In this document: piece by piece, positions 54,603 to 63,486 of the stretch
Layout: the number at the start of each line of letters is the position of its first letter
How positions within the stretch are numbered: the first letter of the stretch is position 1
Assembly (NCBI RefSeq): GCF_003600625.1
Contig: NZ_CP032489.1
Location: forward strand, 1,116,001-1,180,000
Reading direction: 5' to 3'
Origin: Arachidicoccus soli
GTDB taxonomy: Bacteria; Bacteroidota; Bacteroidia; Chitinophagales; Chitinophagaceae
Length of the DNA stretch: 64,000 bases
Notes under the pieces: model-generated
The model's database searches: none
Told to the model about the DNA's origin: nothing
The model's input: the letters and a program-made list of their open reading frames with translations, nothing else
Made by a program: the position numbers and the translations under genes

Positions 54603-56462
54603 TCAGAAAATATCATTTCTGCTATCGCTGTTACTTTGAATTAATTCTGGAGCGCTTACATAATTTGAATTATACCTGAAACGCAAATTGGTGGTTATAC
54701 CTACCTTAAATTGGTGTTGTCCTGGTATTCTTTTCGGGAAATAAATAGCTTTTAATTCAATGGTACCAAAAACTAAGTTTTCATTTCTTGTACGTAGCCC
54801 ACCGCCAATACCGTAGAAGAAGGAAGATTTATCAATACTTTGGGGGGTAGGAGGTAAGTAAGAGAAATCACCGGTGAGAAAGGGTGCAAATGAGAAGCCA
54901 AATATTTTTCCAGGTGTATAAAATACAGTTTCACTGCGCAATGTAGTACGCTGATGCCCCTGAATAGAATCCTGAATGAAATCCTGTAAACCAAACGCAT
55001 TATTAATTCTTAATGGTTCTCCTACATTACTATTAAATTGCGTAGTATAACTCAGCCGCATAAATTGTCTGATTTTTAATTTATTCCAAACCATTAAACG
55101 ACTGTAGAATGATGAGCCGAATAATATAGTCCCGTCTTGTAAGCCTTCTTTAAAGAAGGTTCCCGTTCTCAAGAAAAATTGTACAATATCTCCTTTTTCT
55201 GAATAAGCATATCTGTTTGCATCAATGCCAATATAAGGCCTCGACAAGTCCTTCAATTTATACCAGCCTCCGGTGAATGAAAAATTGTAGCCATAGGGAA
55301 TATCTTCTGTAGCGCCAAAGCCTAATATATAACGCGTTTTAAAGAATTTTTGTTTAAATAAAGTAAACTGCGCTAAATAAGCCGTTCTATTATTCAGCAG
55401 TTCAACGTACCTGTTTTGAAACTGATAAGGTGATTCCAAAAAATTATAATTGTAATAGCGCAAACTGATTACTTTTCTAAGTGGTACCGCATATTCGCTT
55501 AAGTGTTTCTTTGCACCAATATTATAACCAATAGATGCATCTATCATTCTATAATGATATTGATAGAAGTTGCTGTCTAATCCTTTAAAGGGTGGGAAAC
55601 TATGTACCGACCAGACATTGCCCAAATGCAAAAAGCCATAAAAGCTCGCATATTGGGAATACAGTGGTCTGTCAATATTAATAAAAACTCCGTGTTCGTT
55701 TCTATAATAATTATAAATATTACTGCCGATATCTGAATACTTTACTCCCACATTTGTAAAAGAGTTGCCAATATTGTATTTTTCATATCCTGCCTCCATT
55801 CCATAATGTGGATTTCTACTTCTGTCTTGTAACATGCTAGCCGAAATGGATTGACCAAGCCCTAAGAAATTTTCATCCCCGGCAGACAATTCTTGCTTAT
55901 CTATATTTAAATTACTAATGCTTCCAGTGAGGCTGAATAGATCTTTGGTCACTACTAACAAATCTACGGAGTCAGAAGTAGGGCTGATGGTTTTTATCAG
56001 GATACGTGCATCGCGTATATAATTAAGTGATCGCAAATATCTTTCGTTATCAGCTATAACATATGCCCGTAGGGAATCCCCCTTTTTTATAAAAAGGTTA
56101 TTGCGTATAACCCAACTTTTGGAATTGGTATGCAGATGATTCAGAATATTCGTGCCAAAATATTTAATGCGACTTGCCGTATCCGAAAAACTTCTTTCAA
56201 AACCGAACTCTCTAAACTCTATATTACGAATAATTTTCCCCTCAAAAGGCTGATAATAGTTTTCAATGCGTGCTGAATATTGCGCTTTAATATCCGTGGT
56301 GTCTATTTTATGGTGTATGCTTTGCATACCTTTTTCTATCCATCTTCCAAAAAAACTTTTTTCCTTTCTAGTTAAGGAATCTTTATTTTGTGCAAAGCTA
56401 CCCCCACAAAAGAGTAAACTGAAAATAAAAAAGGGTAGTATTGTTTTTAGGTTTAATTGCAC
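54603..56462 (-). CDS. BamA/TamA-like outer-membrane protein
   Basis: The 619-residue protein has a signal peptide (about 1-24), a POTRA-like region (about 60-180, with IIRNIEFREFGFERSF and LFIKKGDSLRAYVIADNERYLRSLNYIRDARI) and a long beta-barrel with alternating aromatic strands, ending in a disordered Ser/Asp/Asn tail (SNSDSRNDIF). Unlike BamA it has only one or two POTRAs. It may be an assembly factor or autotransporter-type pore. The start is GTG, forced by an in-frame TGA two codons upstream. It is convergent with DUF1345 and has no close operon partner. Confidence 0.75.
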   Translation of the reverse strand: MQLNLKTILPFFIFSLLFCGGSFAQNKDSLTRKEKSFFGRWIEKGMQSIHHKIDTTDIKAQYSARIENYYQPFEGKIIRNIEFREFGFERSFSDTASRIKYFGTNILNHLHTNSKSWVIRNNLFIKKGDSLRAYVIADNERYLRSLNYIRDARILIKTISPTSDSVDLLVVTKDLFSLTGSISNLNIDKQELSAGDENFLGLGQSISASMLQDRSRNPHYGMEAGYEKYNIGNSFTNVGVKYSDIGSNIYNYYRNEHGVFINIDRPLYSQYASFYGFLHLGNVWSVHSFPPFKGLDSNFYQYHYRMIDASIGYNIGAKKHLSEYAVPLRKVISLRYYNYNFLESPYQFQNRYVELLNNRTAYLAQFTLFKQKFFKTRYILGFGATEDIPYGYNFSFTGGWYKLKDLSRPYIGIDANRYAYSEKGDIVQFFLRTGTFFKEGLQDGTILFGSSFYSRLMVWNKLKIRQFMRLSYTTQFNSNVGEPLRINNAFGLQDFIQDSIQGHQRTTLRSETVFYTPGKIFGFSFAPFLTGDFSYLPPTPQSIDKSSFFYGIGGGLRTRNENLVFGTIELKAIYFPKRIPGQHQFKVGITTNLRFRYNSNYVSAPELIQSNSDSRNDIF

Positions 56463-56604
56463 AACTCAAAATAAACAAAGATTTTCATTAATTTGAAATC
56501 TATTATATATTTTTATTGCAACTCATTTAGGCAAGGGCTATTCGTTTGAAGAACCATAAAATCTATTTTGAAGTTTCAACTTTATCCATTAGATAATGGT
56601 AAAA

Positions 56605-58110
56605 CTATTTTAGCATAAAACAAGAAGATGGATACCGGGCATCATTAAAAATATGTTCCAATTTTTTCTCCCTTGAAACCGTATTGATAATCATTATTTT
56701 TCTATTCTTATAGACGGGCCAGTAAGTGTTGGCAATGACAAGCGGATCCCCTTTTTTAATAAAATTTACCCAAGCCCGATGTACCTGTCCCGCTAATAAA
56801 GCTTCTTCTGGTGTGTAATGATGCTGCATGGGCAAAAACCAGACAAAAGGCATTTCAGCTCCGTGACTTGCTAATGAACCATCTTTGGAATAATCAAATC
56901 GATAAACCCAAACCTTATTATTTGTCTTTGATAATTGATTGGCAAACCGATAGGAATACATCTGATACATATATTGTGTAAGCGTTGTTATTGCTGCTGA
57001 GGCTGCTCCTTCTTTTTTAGCCGATTTTTTATAAGTTGAAAGTACATAAGGGAAATTAGTGCCAAACCACCCTTTTAATACTGTTGAATCGGGATGATAT
57101 AAACGTTTATCCATGTTCATAAATAGAATACTCTCGGCTTTATTTGTGCCTATTAGAAAATGAACTTGCATTTTTTTATGCTTCGTTAAATATTCTTTAG
57201 GCCACTTACTAATAGTGTGATCATCCTTTACAGGTCCAAAGTAGTTTGTAGCTTGCGCTCCGTTACAGACTTTTGCTTGGGCTGCAATTAAATCCTTGGT
57301 AGACAGATGCAAAATATCTGCTGGGTTTTCAATGCCCAATTGTTTCATTATTTTTTGGCGAATGGCCAAAGCAGTTTTTTTATCTCTAATGCATTGCACA
57401 CTACCACTTTCCATTATAAGACCTGTATATAATCCTTTAGCTGCGGGTGTTACTGCCAAAGCACTGGTTAATTTGGCGCCGGCTGATTCTCCCATTACTG
57501 TAACTTTTGAGGGGTCTCCACCGAAAGATCGAATATTTTCTTTTACCCATTTCAAGGCCATGATACAATCCAACAATCCATTATTTCCTGAGGATTGATA
57601 AGCTGTTCCGATATCTCCTAAATACAAAAAACCAAATACGCCTAAGCGATAATTAATAGTAATAGTAACAATACTATCATTATCAGAAAAGGCATGTCCG
57701 TTTTCTCCATTCCCTGAACCACCAAGCATTGCTCCTCCGTGTATCCACACCAATACTGGAAGATTTGCATGCACATTTTTAGTAGGTGTATAAACGTTCA
57801 AAAAAAGACTATTTTCACTGCCTCTTACTAAATGTTCTCTGCCGCCAATTTGTGCAGATTCGCTACCAAATTTCTCACAATCAATTGTGTCAGACCATTT
57901 ATGTATCATCAAAGGAGGTTTAAATCTATTCTGGCCAATTGGCGGTTGGGCATAAGGGATGCCTCGGAATACAAAAGATTTTCCTTCTTTACTTCCTGCT
58001 ATAAATCCATTTATAGTCCGTAAATATTCTTTCTGAGCTTTTGTAGAATTGGGGGAGAGGGATACTACCAGAAAGAAAAATATAACCCAATTTTTGAAAA
58101 TGTAATTCAT
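56605..58110 (-). CDS. Secreted type B carboxylesterase
   Basis: The ATG at 58110 gives 501 residues with a signal peptide (MNYIFKNWVIFFFLVVSLS); the frame reaches back to 58182. The alpha/beta hydrolase has the nucleophile elbow GESAGA (Ser209 from this start), oxyanion region HGGAMLGGSG and SADxxF-like framework sequences of the type B family. It hydrolyses an ester, possibly a sugar ester such as feruloyl or acetyl, given the GH43 neighbours. It is divergent from the GH43 gene at 58515. Confidence 0.88.
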   Translation of the reverse strand: MNYIFKNWVIFFFLVVSLSPNSTKAQKEYLRTINGFIAGSKEGKSFVFRGIPYAQPPIGQNRFKPPLMIHKWSDTIDCEKFGSESAQIGGREHLVRGSENSLFLNVYTPTKNVHANLPVLVWIHGGAMLGGSGNGENGHAFSDNDSIVTITINYRLGVFGFLYLGDIGTAYQSSGNNGLLDCIMALKWVKENIRSFGGDPSKVTVMGESAGAKLTSALAVTPAAKGLYTGLIMESGSVQCIRDKKTALAIRQKIMKQLGIENPADILHLSTKDLIAAQAKVCNGAQATNYFGPVKDDHTISKWPKEYLTKHKKMQVHFLIGTNKAESILFMNMDKRLYHPDSTVLKGWFGTNFPYVLSTYKKSAKKEGAASAAITTLTQYMYQMYSYRFANQLSKTNNKVWVYRFDYSKDGSLASHGAEMPFVWFLPMQHHYTPEEALLAGQVHRAWVNFIKKGDPLVIANTYWPVYKNRKIMIINTVSREKKLEHIFNDARYPSSCFMLK

Positions 58111-58514
58111 AGAGTGAAGCTTTGAGCAAAGCGATTTTAGAAAAACTATTGTATCGTTGTATTGTTTTATAAAGATAGTCACTTAAGAGAGAGTTTACCT
58201 CTATGTTTTTTGAATAATTGGAATCACAAAAAGGGATTAATTTAATGTCTGATTTCCTTTAAACGATTTCTCAATTTGTCAAGGAAGGAATGTTTTTATT
58301 TTTTTTTATAACTTAGAGGTCCAATGAAAGATATTAAATCAAATCACTGAATGAGCTTGAGCCTAGCATTCATCAAAAATAGCAGTGATTTAAAGATAAA
58401 ATATGGCTATGCTTGTTAATGAGGTTTACAAAAGTGTTTGATGTTTGTTAACAGTTTATTGACAAGTTAGGGTTGAGTTAATTTTTAGTTTAGCAAACGT
58501 TTTGAATACATTAA
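58111..58514. promoter_or_regulatory. Divergent region carboxylesterase/GH43
   Basis: About 400 bases without a gene. It is AT-rich with a few poly-T runs. A palindrome AAACGTTT (58495-58502), 12 bases before the GH43 ATG, resembles the core of LacI-type operators. No convincing promoter box was found. Confidence 0.35.
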
Positions 58515-59495
58515 ATGAAAAATCTCCAAAAGTATATTATTTGTTTGTTACCAGCCTATATATGGAGTTGTAATGCCGTACTCAAAACGGAAACAGCTAA
58601 AGTTAATGGTGGGATCACAGAAGCAGATCCAACAATCTTTCACTATCATGGAAAATATTATTTATACGGTACATCAAGTGATATGACAGTAAATAAAGGT
58701 ATTTATGTATTTACTTCTACGGATTTAAAACATTGGTATAAACCTATTAATAAGGAAAATGGATTAGCACTTGAAAAAGGTAAATCATTTGGTACAAAAG
58801 GCTTCTGGGCACCCCAGGTTTTTAAAAAAGAATCAATGTTTTATATGGCATATGTGGCAAATGAAGAAATTGCAATTGCCTCATCGACCTCTCTTCTTGG
58901 CCCATTTATGCAAACGTTTACTCAATCCTTATTTCATGATAATTTTAAGCGCATAGACCCTTTTGTTTTAAAAGAAGGGAGAGATTATTATATCTATTAT
59001 GTAAAACTTGACCATGGCAATAAAATCTATATCGCAAAATTGAAGAATGATTTTTCTGGTGTGATCACAGGCACGGAGAAAAAATGTTTAGAAGCAACTG
59101 CTCCTTGGGAAAATACAGCAAAAAGTGATTGGCCTGTGACTGAAGGACCTACTGTAATAAAGCACAAAGGTATTTTTTATATGTTTTATTCAGCCAATGA
59201 TTTTAGAAGTATTAATTATGCAGTAGGGTATGCCACTTCCAATTCACTTTTTGGACCATGGAAGAAAAGTAGTCAAAATCCAATTATTAGTAGCGCAAAT
59301 ACCGGTCGGAATGGAACGGGGCATGGAGATATTTTTCATGACAATAGCGGTCAATATTACTATGTGTTACATGTTCATAATACAAATGAAATGGTGTCTC
59401 CAAGAAGGACAGCGATTGTACCTTTTTCGTTTGCTCCCAATAAGAGTGGATTTGATTCAATAAAAATAGATAAACAAAAATTTAGGGATCTTTAA
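58515..59495 (+). CDS. GH43 glycoside hydrolase (arabinofuranosidase/xylosidase-like)
   Basis: At 326 residues, with an N-terminal lipoprotein-like signal (AYIWSC, about Cys19). The five-bladed propeller residues are visible: catalytic base Asp38 in EADPTIF, pKa modulator Asp148 in RIDPFVL and general acid Glu210 in VTEGPTV. It removes arabinose or xylose residues from side chains or ends of hemicellulose. No CBM is present. The subfamily is not determined. It is separated from the next GH43 by 101 bases. Confidence 0.9.
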   Translation: MKNLQKYIICLLPAYIWSCNAVLKTETAKVNGGITEADPTIFHYHGKYYLYGTSSDMTVNKGIYVFTSTDLKHWYKPINKENGLALEKGKSFGTKGFWAPQVFKKESMFYMAYVANEEIAIASSTSLLGPFMQTFTQSLFHDNFKRIDPFVLKEGRDYYIYYVKLDHGNKIYIAKLKNDFSGVITGTEKKCLEATAPWENTAKSDWPVTEGPTVIKHKGIFYMFYSANDFRSINYAVGYATSNSLFGPWKKSSQNPIISSANTGRNGTGHGDIFHDNSGQYYYVLHVHNTNEMVSPRRTAIVPFSFAPNKSGFDSIKIDKQKFRDL

Positions 59496-59596
59496 TAAAC
59501 TTAAGGTTATTAAGATAACAAACTTTTGTTTTATGTGTTAAAGCTTGATTTGATGTTAATTGTTTTATTTACATATATAAATATAGAATTATTCCT

Positions 59597-60655
59597 ATGT
59601 ATTGCAAAAGAAAATTTGTCTTTATCTGTTTTACATTTTGTACTTTGATCGCTTGTAAAAACGATTTTTCAAAAGCGCAAAAAGTTGAAACAAAAACGAC
59701 ATTTAAGAATCCGCTTTTAGTCACTGGGCCAGATCCTTGGGTGACTCAGAAGGATGGCATTTATTATTTCTGCCGCTCTACCGGCCGCGATCTGGAAATT
59801 ATCTCTACTAAGAAAATGTCACAATTGGGGCAGGCAAAATCTGTTAGAATTTGGACTCCACCAGCTGATAAATTATATTCAAAAGAACTTTGGGCCCCCG
59901 AATTGCATTATTTAGATGGAAAATGGTATATGTATTTTGCTGCTGATGATGGTAACAATGACCATCATAGGATGTATGTGATTGAAAATTCCAATCAAAA
60001 CCCACTTACACAAAACTGGATATTTAAGGGTCAGATAGCCGATGCGACGAATAAATGGGCAATTGATGGTTCTGTATTTACTTATAAAAATATCAACTAT
60101 ATGATATGGTCTGGATGGGAGGGTGATAATAATATTAGTCAAAATATCTATATCGCAAAGCTAAAGAATCCATGGACGATTGAAGGGCAACGAGTAATGC
60201 TTTCTTCTCCTACCTATGATTGGGAAAAAAGGGGAAGCGGTAATGGGTTACCAACTGTAAATGAAGGGCCTGAAGCTTTGATAAGCCCGCAAGGGAGGTT
60301 GTTTATAGATTATTCAGCTAGCGGTTGTTGGACTGATGATTATGCACTCGGACTTTTGACTTTAAAAGCAGACGGGGATCCTATGGAAGCGAATGACTGG
60401 ACTAAAAGTGATACATCTGTATTTCACAAAAGTGAGGAGAATAGTGCTTATGGTACAGGGCATAATGGTTTTTTTAAATCGCCAGATGGTAAAGAAGATT
60501 GGATTATTTATCACGCAAATCCAAAATCAGGTGAAGGCTGTTCTAATTATAGGAGTCCCAGAATGCAAAGATTTACCTGGAATGCAGACGGCACACCAGA
60601 TTTCGGAATACCGGTAAAAACAGGCGTAGCCATGGATGTTCCTTCCGGCGAATAA
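59597..60655 (+). CDS. GH43 glycoside hydrolase, exo-arabinanase-like lipoprotein
   Basis: At 352 residues, a lipoprotein with lipobox TLIAC (Cys20). Catalytic residues: Asp46 in TGPDPWV, Asp157 in WAIDGSVF and Glu223 in NEGPEAL. The GPDPWV / AIDGSVF / NEGPEAL set suggests the subfamily that includes exo-alpha-1,5-arabinofuranosidases, with moderate confidence. It is not a duplicate of the preceding GH43: the motifs and lengths differ. It is 40 bases upstream of the GH5-like gene. Confidence 0.88.
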   Translation: MYCKRKFVFICFTFCTLIACKNDFSKAQKVETKTTFKNPLLVTGPDPWVTQKDGIYYFCRSTGRDLEIISTKKMSQLGQAKSVRIWTPPADKLYSKELWAPELHYLDGKWYMYFAADDGNNDHHRMYVIENSNQNPLTQNWIFKGQIADATNKWAIDGSVFTYKNINYMIWSGWEGDNNISQNIYIAKLKNPWTIEGQRVMLSSPTYDWEKRGSGNGLPTVNEGPEALISPQGRLFIDYSASGCWTDDYALGLLTLKADGDPMEANDWTKSDTSVFHKSEENSAYGTGHNGFFKSPDGKEDWIIYHANPKSGEGCSNYRSPRMQRFTWNADGTPDFGIPVKTGVAMDVPSGE

Positions 60656-60695
60656 GCTATTCAAAAAGCAGTAAATAATAAAATTAAAATAATCA

Positions 60696-61775
60696 ATGAG
60701 AAAACTCTTTCAATCGGCTTTAGTAGGGCTATTTGCATTGGCAAGCATCAATTCACGAGCGCAGGGCAATAGCGAAGTAATAGGTAAAGTATGGACCGTA
60801 AATCAAGCCAACAAATGGTATGCCGCACACAAGTGGCTAAGTGGAGCCGATTATATCCCCAGTAATGCGGTAAATCAGTTGGAGATGTGGCAGGCCGATA
60901 CCTTTAGCCCCGATTTAATTGATAAGGAATTGGGTTTGGCTCAAGGTATCGGTTTTAATACCATGCGTGTTTTCCTACATAGCGTAGCCTGGAAAGAAGA
61001 TCCCCAAGGCTTCAAAGAAAGAATGAATAAGTTTTTAGCAATCGCTGCAAAACATGGCATCCAACCCCTGTTTGTTTTCTTTGACGATTGCTGGAATAAA
61101 GAGCCTAAAGCTGGCCTACAGCCGGCCCCCAAACCAGGGGTGCATAATTCAGGATGGATGCAAGACCCTGGCCAACCGGCTTCAGAAAACGCGGCCAATT
61201 TCCCCGGCTTGGAGAAATATGTAAAAGATATACTTACGACCTTTCAACACGACAAACGCATCTTAGGCTGGGACTTATACAATGAACCCGGCAACAGCGG
61301 TAAAGGCATTCAATCGCTACCCTTATTAAAAGCCATTTTCACTTGGGCCCGAGCCGTAAACCCCGATCAGCCTATTACAGCAGGTTTATGGGACTGGAAT
61401 TTTGAAAAACTCAATGCTTTTCAAATAGCCAATTCAGATATAATTACCTATCACGATTATGAAGAGCCCCCCATGCATCTGCGTGTCATACAGCTACTAA
61501 AATCCTTTGGTAAACCACTGATTTGTACGGAATATATGGCAAGACCAAGAAACAGCCGTTTTTCAAATATACTACCTATGTTGAAAAAAGAAGATGTAGG
61601 CGCCATCAACTGGGGATTTGTAGAAGGGAAAACCAATACCATCTATGCCTGGGATCACCCCATTCCAGATGGGAGCCAGCCTGCAGAATGGTTTCACGAC
61701 ATTTTTAGAAAAGACTTTACCCCCTACAGAAAAGACGAAACAGATCTTATCCGGAAACTAAATTCAGAAAAATAA
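60696..61775 (+). CDS. GH5-like clan GH-A glycoside hydrolase, secreted
   Basis: At 359 residues with a signal peptide (about 1-23, INSRAQ). The TIM barrel has two candidate catalytic Glu residues: Glu197 in LGWDLYNEPGN and Glu279 in PLICTEYMAR. It resembles enzymes annotated as 1,4-beta-xylanase or GH5-like in related genomes but the subfamily is unclear. Base composition and codon use look richer in G+C than neighbouring genes by eye. It is 12 bases upstream of the aldose epimerase, which shares this bias. Confidence 0.75.
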   Translation: MRKLFQSALVGLFALASINSRAQGNSEVIGKVWTVNQANKWYAAHKWLSGADYIPSNAVNQLEMWQADTFSPDLIDKELGLAQGIGFNTMRVFLHSVAWKEDPQGFKERMNKFLAIAAKHGIQPLFVFFDDCWNKEPKAGLQPAPKPGVHNSGWMQDPGQPASENAANFPGLEKYVKDILTTFQHDKRILGWDLYNEPGNSGKGIQSLPLLKAIFTWARAVNPDQPITAGLWDWNFEKLNAFQIANSDIITYHDYEEPPMHLRVIQLLKSFGKPLICTEYMARPRNSRFSNILPMLKKEDVGAINWGFVEGKTNTIYAWDHPIPDGSQPAEWFHDIFRKDFTPYRKDETDLIRKLNSEK

Positions 61776-61787
61776 AAAACACAAAAC

Positions 61788-62951
61788 ATGCCATTGAATA
61801 AACAACACATAAGAACTGTTTTAGGCGCAAGCCTTAGCTGTGCCATCTTGTTCTCTTGTCACAATTCCCAAACAAAAACTGATAACAATAAATCTTCTGT
61901 ATTGTTGGATAAGTCAGGTTTTGAGACCACAGTTGATAGCATGAATACCGATTTATACATACTCAGAAATGCCAACGGGATGGTCGCCACCTTTACCAAT
62001 TTTGGAGGCCGTTTGGTAAGCCTGCAAGTGCCGGATAAAAATGGGAAAATGGTAAATGTAGTATGCGGATTCAAGAGCGTAGCCGACTATCAAAAATCAA
62101 CAGAGCCCTATTACGGTGCGACGATTGGGAGGTTTGGCAACCGTATAGCCAAAGGCAGCTTTAGTTTGGAAGGCAAACAATATCATTTATTCTTAAACAA
62201 CGGCCCCAACACATTACACGGCGGGAAAAAAGGTTTTCAATATCAGGTTTTCAATGCAACACAACCCGATAGCAGCACTATTGTCTTTACAAGAGTGTCC
62301 AAAGATATGGAAGAAGGCTTCCCCGGTAATATGAATGTACAAGTCACCTATCATCTAAATAATAAAAATGGCTTAGAGATGGAATATGAAGCCCGTACCG
62401 ATAAGCCAACAGTCGTAAACCTGACCAATCACGGCTTTTTCAATTTAAACGCAGAAGGTTCAGGGACTATACTAAATCACGAATTTCAGATATTTGCCAG
62501 CAACTATACGCCAGTAGACACTACATTAATACCTACAGGTAAAATAGCATCAGTCACCAATACGCCATTTGATTTTAGAAAGCCCATGACGATGGGTTCG
62601 AGAATAGATGCGGATAATCAGCAATTAAAAAACTGTAAAGGCTACGATATCAATTATGTATTGGATAGTACCAATGATTGGCATTTAGCTGCGATAGTTG
62701 ATGGAGATAAGTCAGGCATAGAAATGCGGGTATACACAGACCAGCCCGGCTTGCAAGTATATAGTGGCAATTTTATGAATGCAGCCAACACGTTTAATAA
62801 TGGAGTGAAAGACAGTTTCAGGACAGCCTTTGCGATGGAGACACAACATTTTCCTGATTCCCCCAATGAGCCCTCATTTCCTACAACGGAGTTAAAACCA
62901 GGGCAAGTTTATCATACTAAATCGGAATATATTTTTTCGGTGAAAAAATAA
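61788..62951 (+). CDS. Aldose 1-epimerase (GalM-like), predicted lipoprotein
   Basis: At 387 residues, with lipobox AILFSC (Cys24). The beta-sandwich epimerase has catalytic His215 in VVNLTNHGFFNL, binding His144 in NTLHGG and base Glu351 in AFAMETQHFPD. It interconverts alpha and beta anomers of a sugar released in the periplasm by the GH43/GH5 enzymes, such as arabinose, xylose or galactose. It follows the GH5-like gene by 12 bases. Confidence 0.92.
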   Translation: MPLNKQHIRTVLGASLSCAILFSCHNSQTKTDNNKSSVLLDKSGFETTVDSMNTDLYILRNANGMVATFTNFGGRLVSLQVPDKNGKMVNVVCGFKSVADYQKSTEPYYGATIGRFGNRIAKGSFSLEGKQYHLFLNNGPNTLHGGKKGFQYQVFNATQPDSSTIVFTRVSKDMEEGFPGNMNVQVTYHLNNKNGLEMEYEARTDKPTVVNLTNHGFFNLNAEGSGTILNHEFQIFASNYTPVDTTLIPTGKIASVTNTPFDFRKPMTMGSRIDADNQQLKNCKGYDINYVLDSTNDWHLAAIVDGDKSGIEMRVYTDQPGLQVYSGNFMNAANTFNNGVKDSFRTAFAMETQHFPDSPNEPSFPTTELKPGQVYHTKSEYIFSVKK

Positions 62952-63056
62952 ATTAGAAATATAAAATGCATACATGTGCAAATGATTGAAGGCATCGCCA
63001 CAATAGTTAGTATATGAACTAATAAATAAAGCAATTATATAAAGGTAGGCAAGTAT

Positions 63057-63082
63057 ATGTTTCTAAAAAATTGTAGAAACAT
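63057..63082 (+). repeat. Perfect 9-bp inverted repeat upstream of susC
   Basis: ATGTTTCTA and TAGAAACAT are separated by eight bases (AAAAATTG). No T-run follows, so an operator or mRNA hairpin is more likely than a terminator. Confidence 0.5.
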
Positions 63083-63368
63083 CTTGAAAGAAGACGCTAA
63101 ATAGTCTTGTTGCCGGAGGTTTTTGCAAGGTTGAAAGATTTTATCTCAATATCTGATCAGTAATAGCAATATATCTTAATAAAAAATGAATAGCGAAATA
63201 AATACGATTAGAAAAAACGATTCTTCGAAAAAAAGAATAAACAATTGCTTAAACGTATTTTTTTTTATAGGGCTTTTAAGCAAAACGCAAGGTGCTTTAA
63301 AGTTTTATAAAGGGATTATTTATAATAGCATTAAGGATGTTTAAAATAATTCTGTTTGAAGGGAAAAA

Positions 63369-63393
63369 ATTATCATCCATTTAAAGTGATAAT
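63369..63393 (+). repeat. 7-bp inverted repeat near the susC promoter
   Basis: ATTATCA pairs with TGATAAT with an 11-base spacer, 94 bases before the susC start. It is a candidate operator for the second glycan locus. Confidence 0.35.
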
Positions 63394-63486
63394 GAAGGTT
63401 GCAATTAAATATTATTCAAAGATTTGCTTCAATGATTTTGGTTTTCCGAGGCAGATGAAGCAGATTTTAAAATCCAATTATTACAT

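Larger units (their letters stand above)
62952..63486. promoter_or_regulatory. 535-base non-coding region upstream of a susC gene
   Basis: No clear gene is present. It holds a perfect 9-bp inverted repeat (63057-63082), a 7-bp inverted repeat (63369-63393) and TTAGT/ACTAA around 63007-63022. A 52-codon ORF (63186-63344) starts with a basic stretch and has one hydrophobic patch, but nothing supports it as a gene. The region should hold the promoter of the susC gene at 63487. Confidence 0.5.

Noticed and set aside
58515-60655. Two GH43 genes as a duplicated or split gene
   Set aside because: Each has its own complete catalytic set and signal, and motifs differ between them.
63186-63344. 52-codon ORF before susC
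   Set aside because: No recognisable signal, domain or good start context; a random frame in AT-rich DNA is more likely, so it is mentioned only under the intergenic region.
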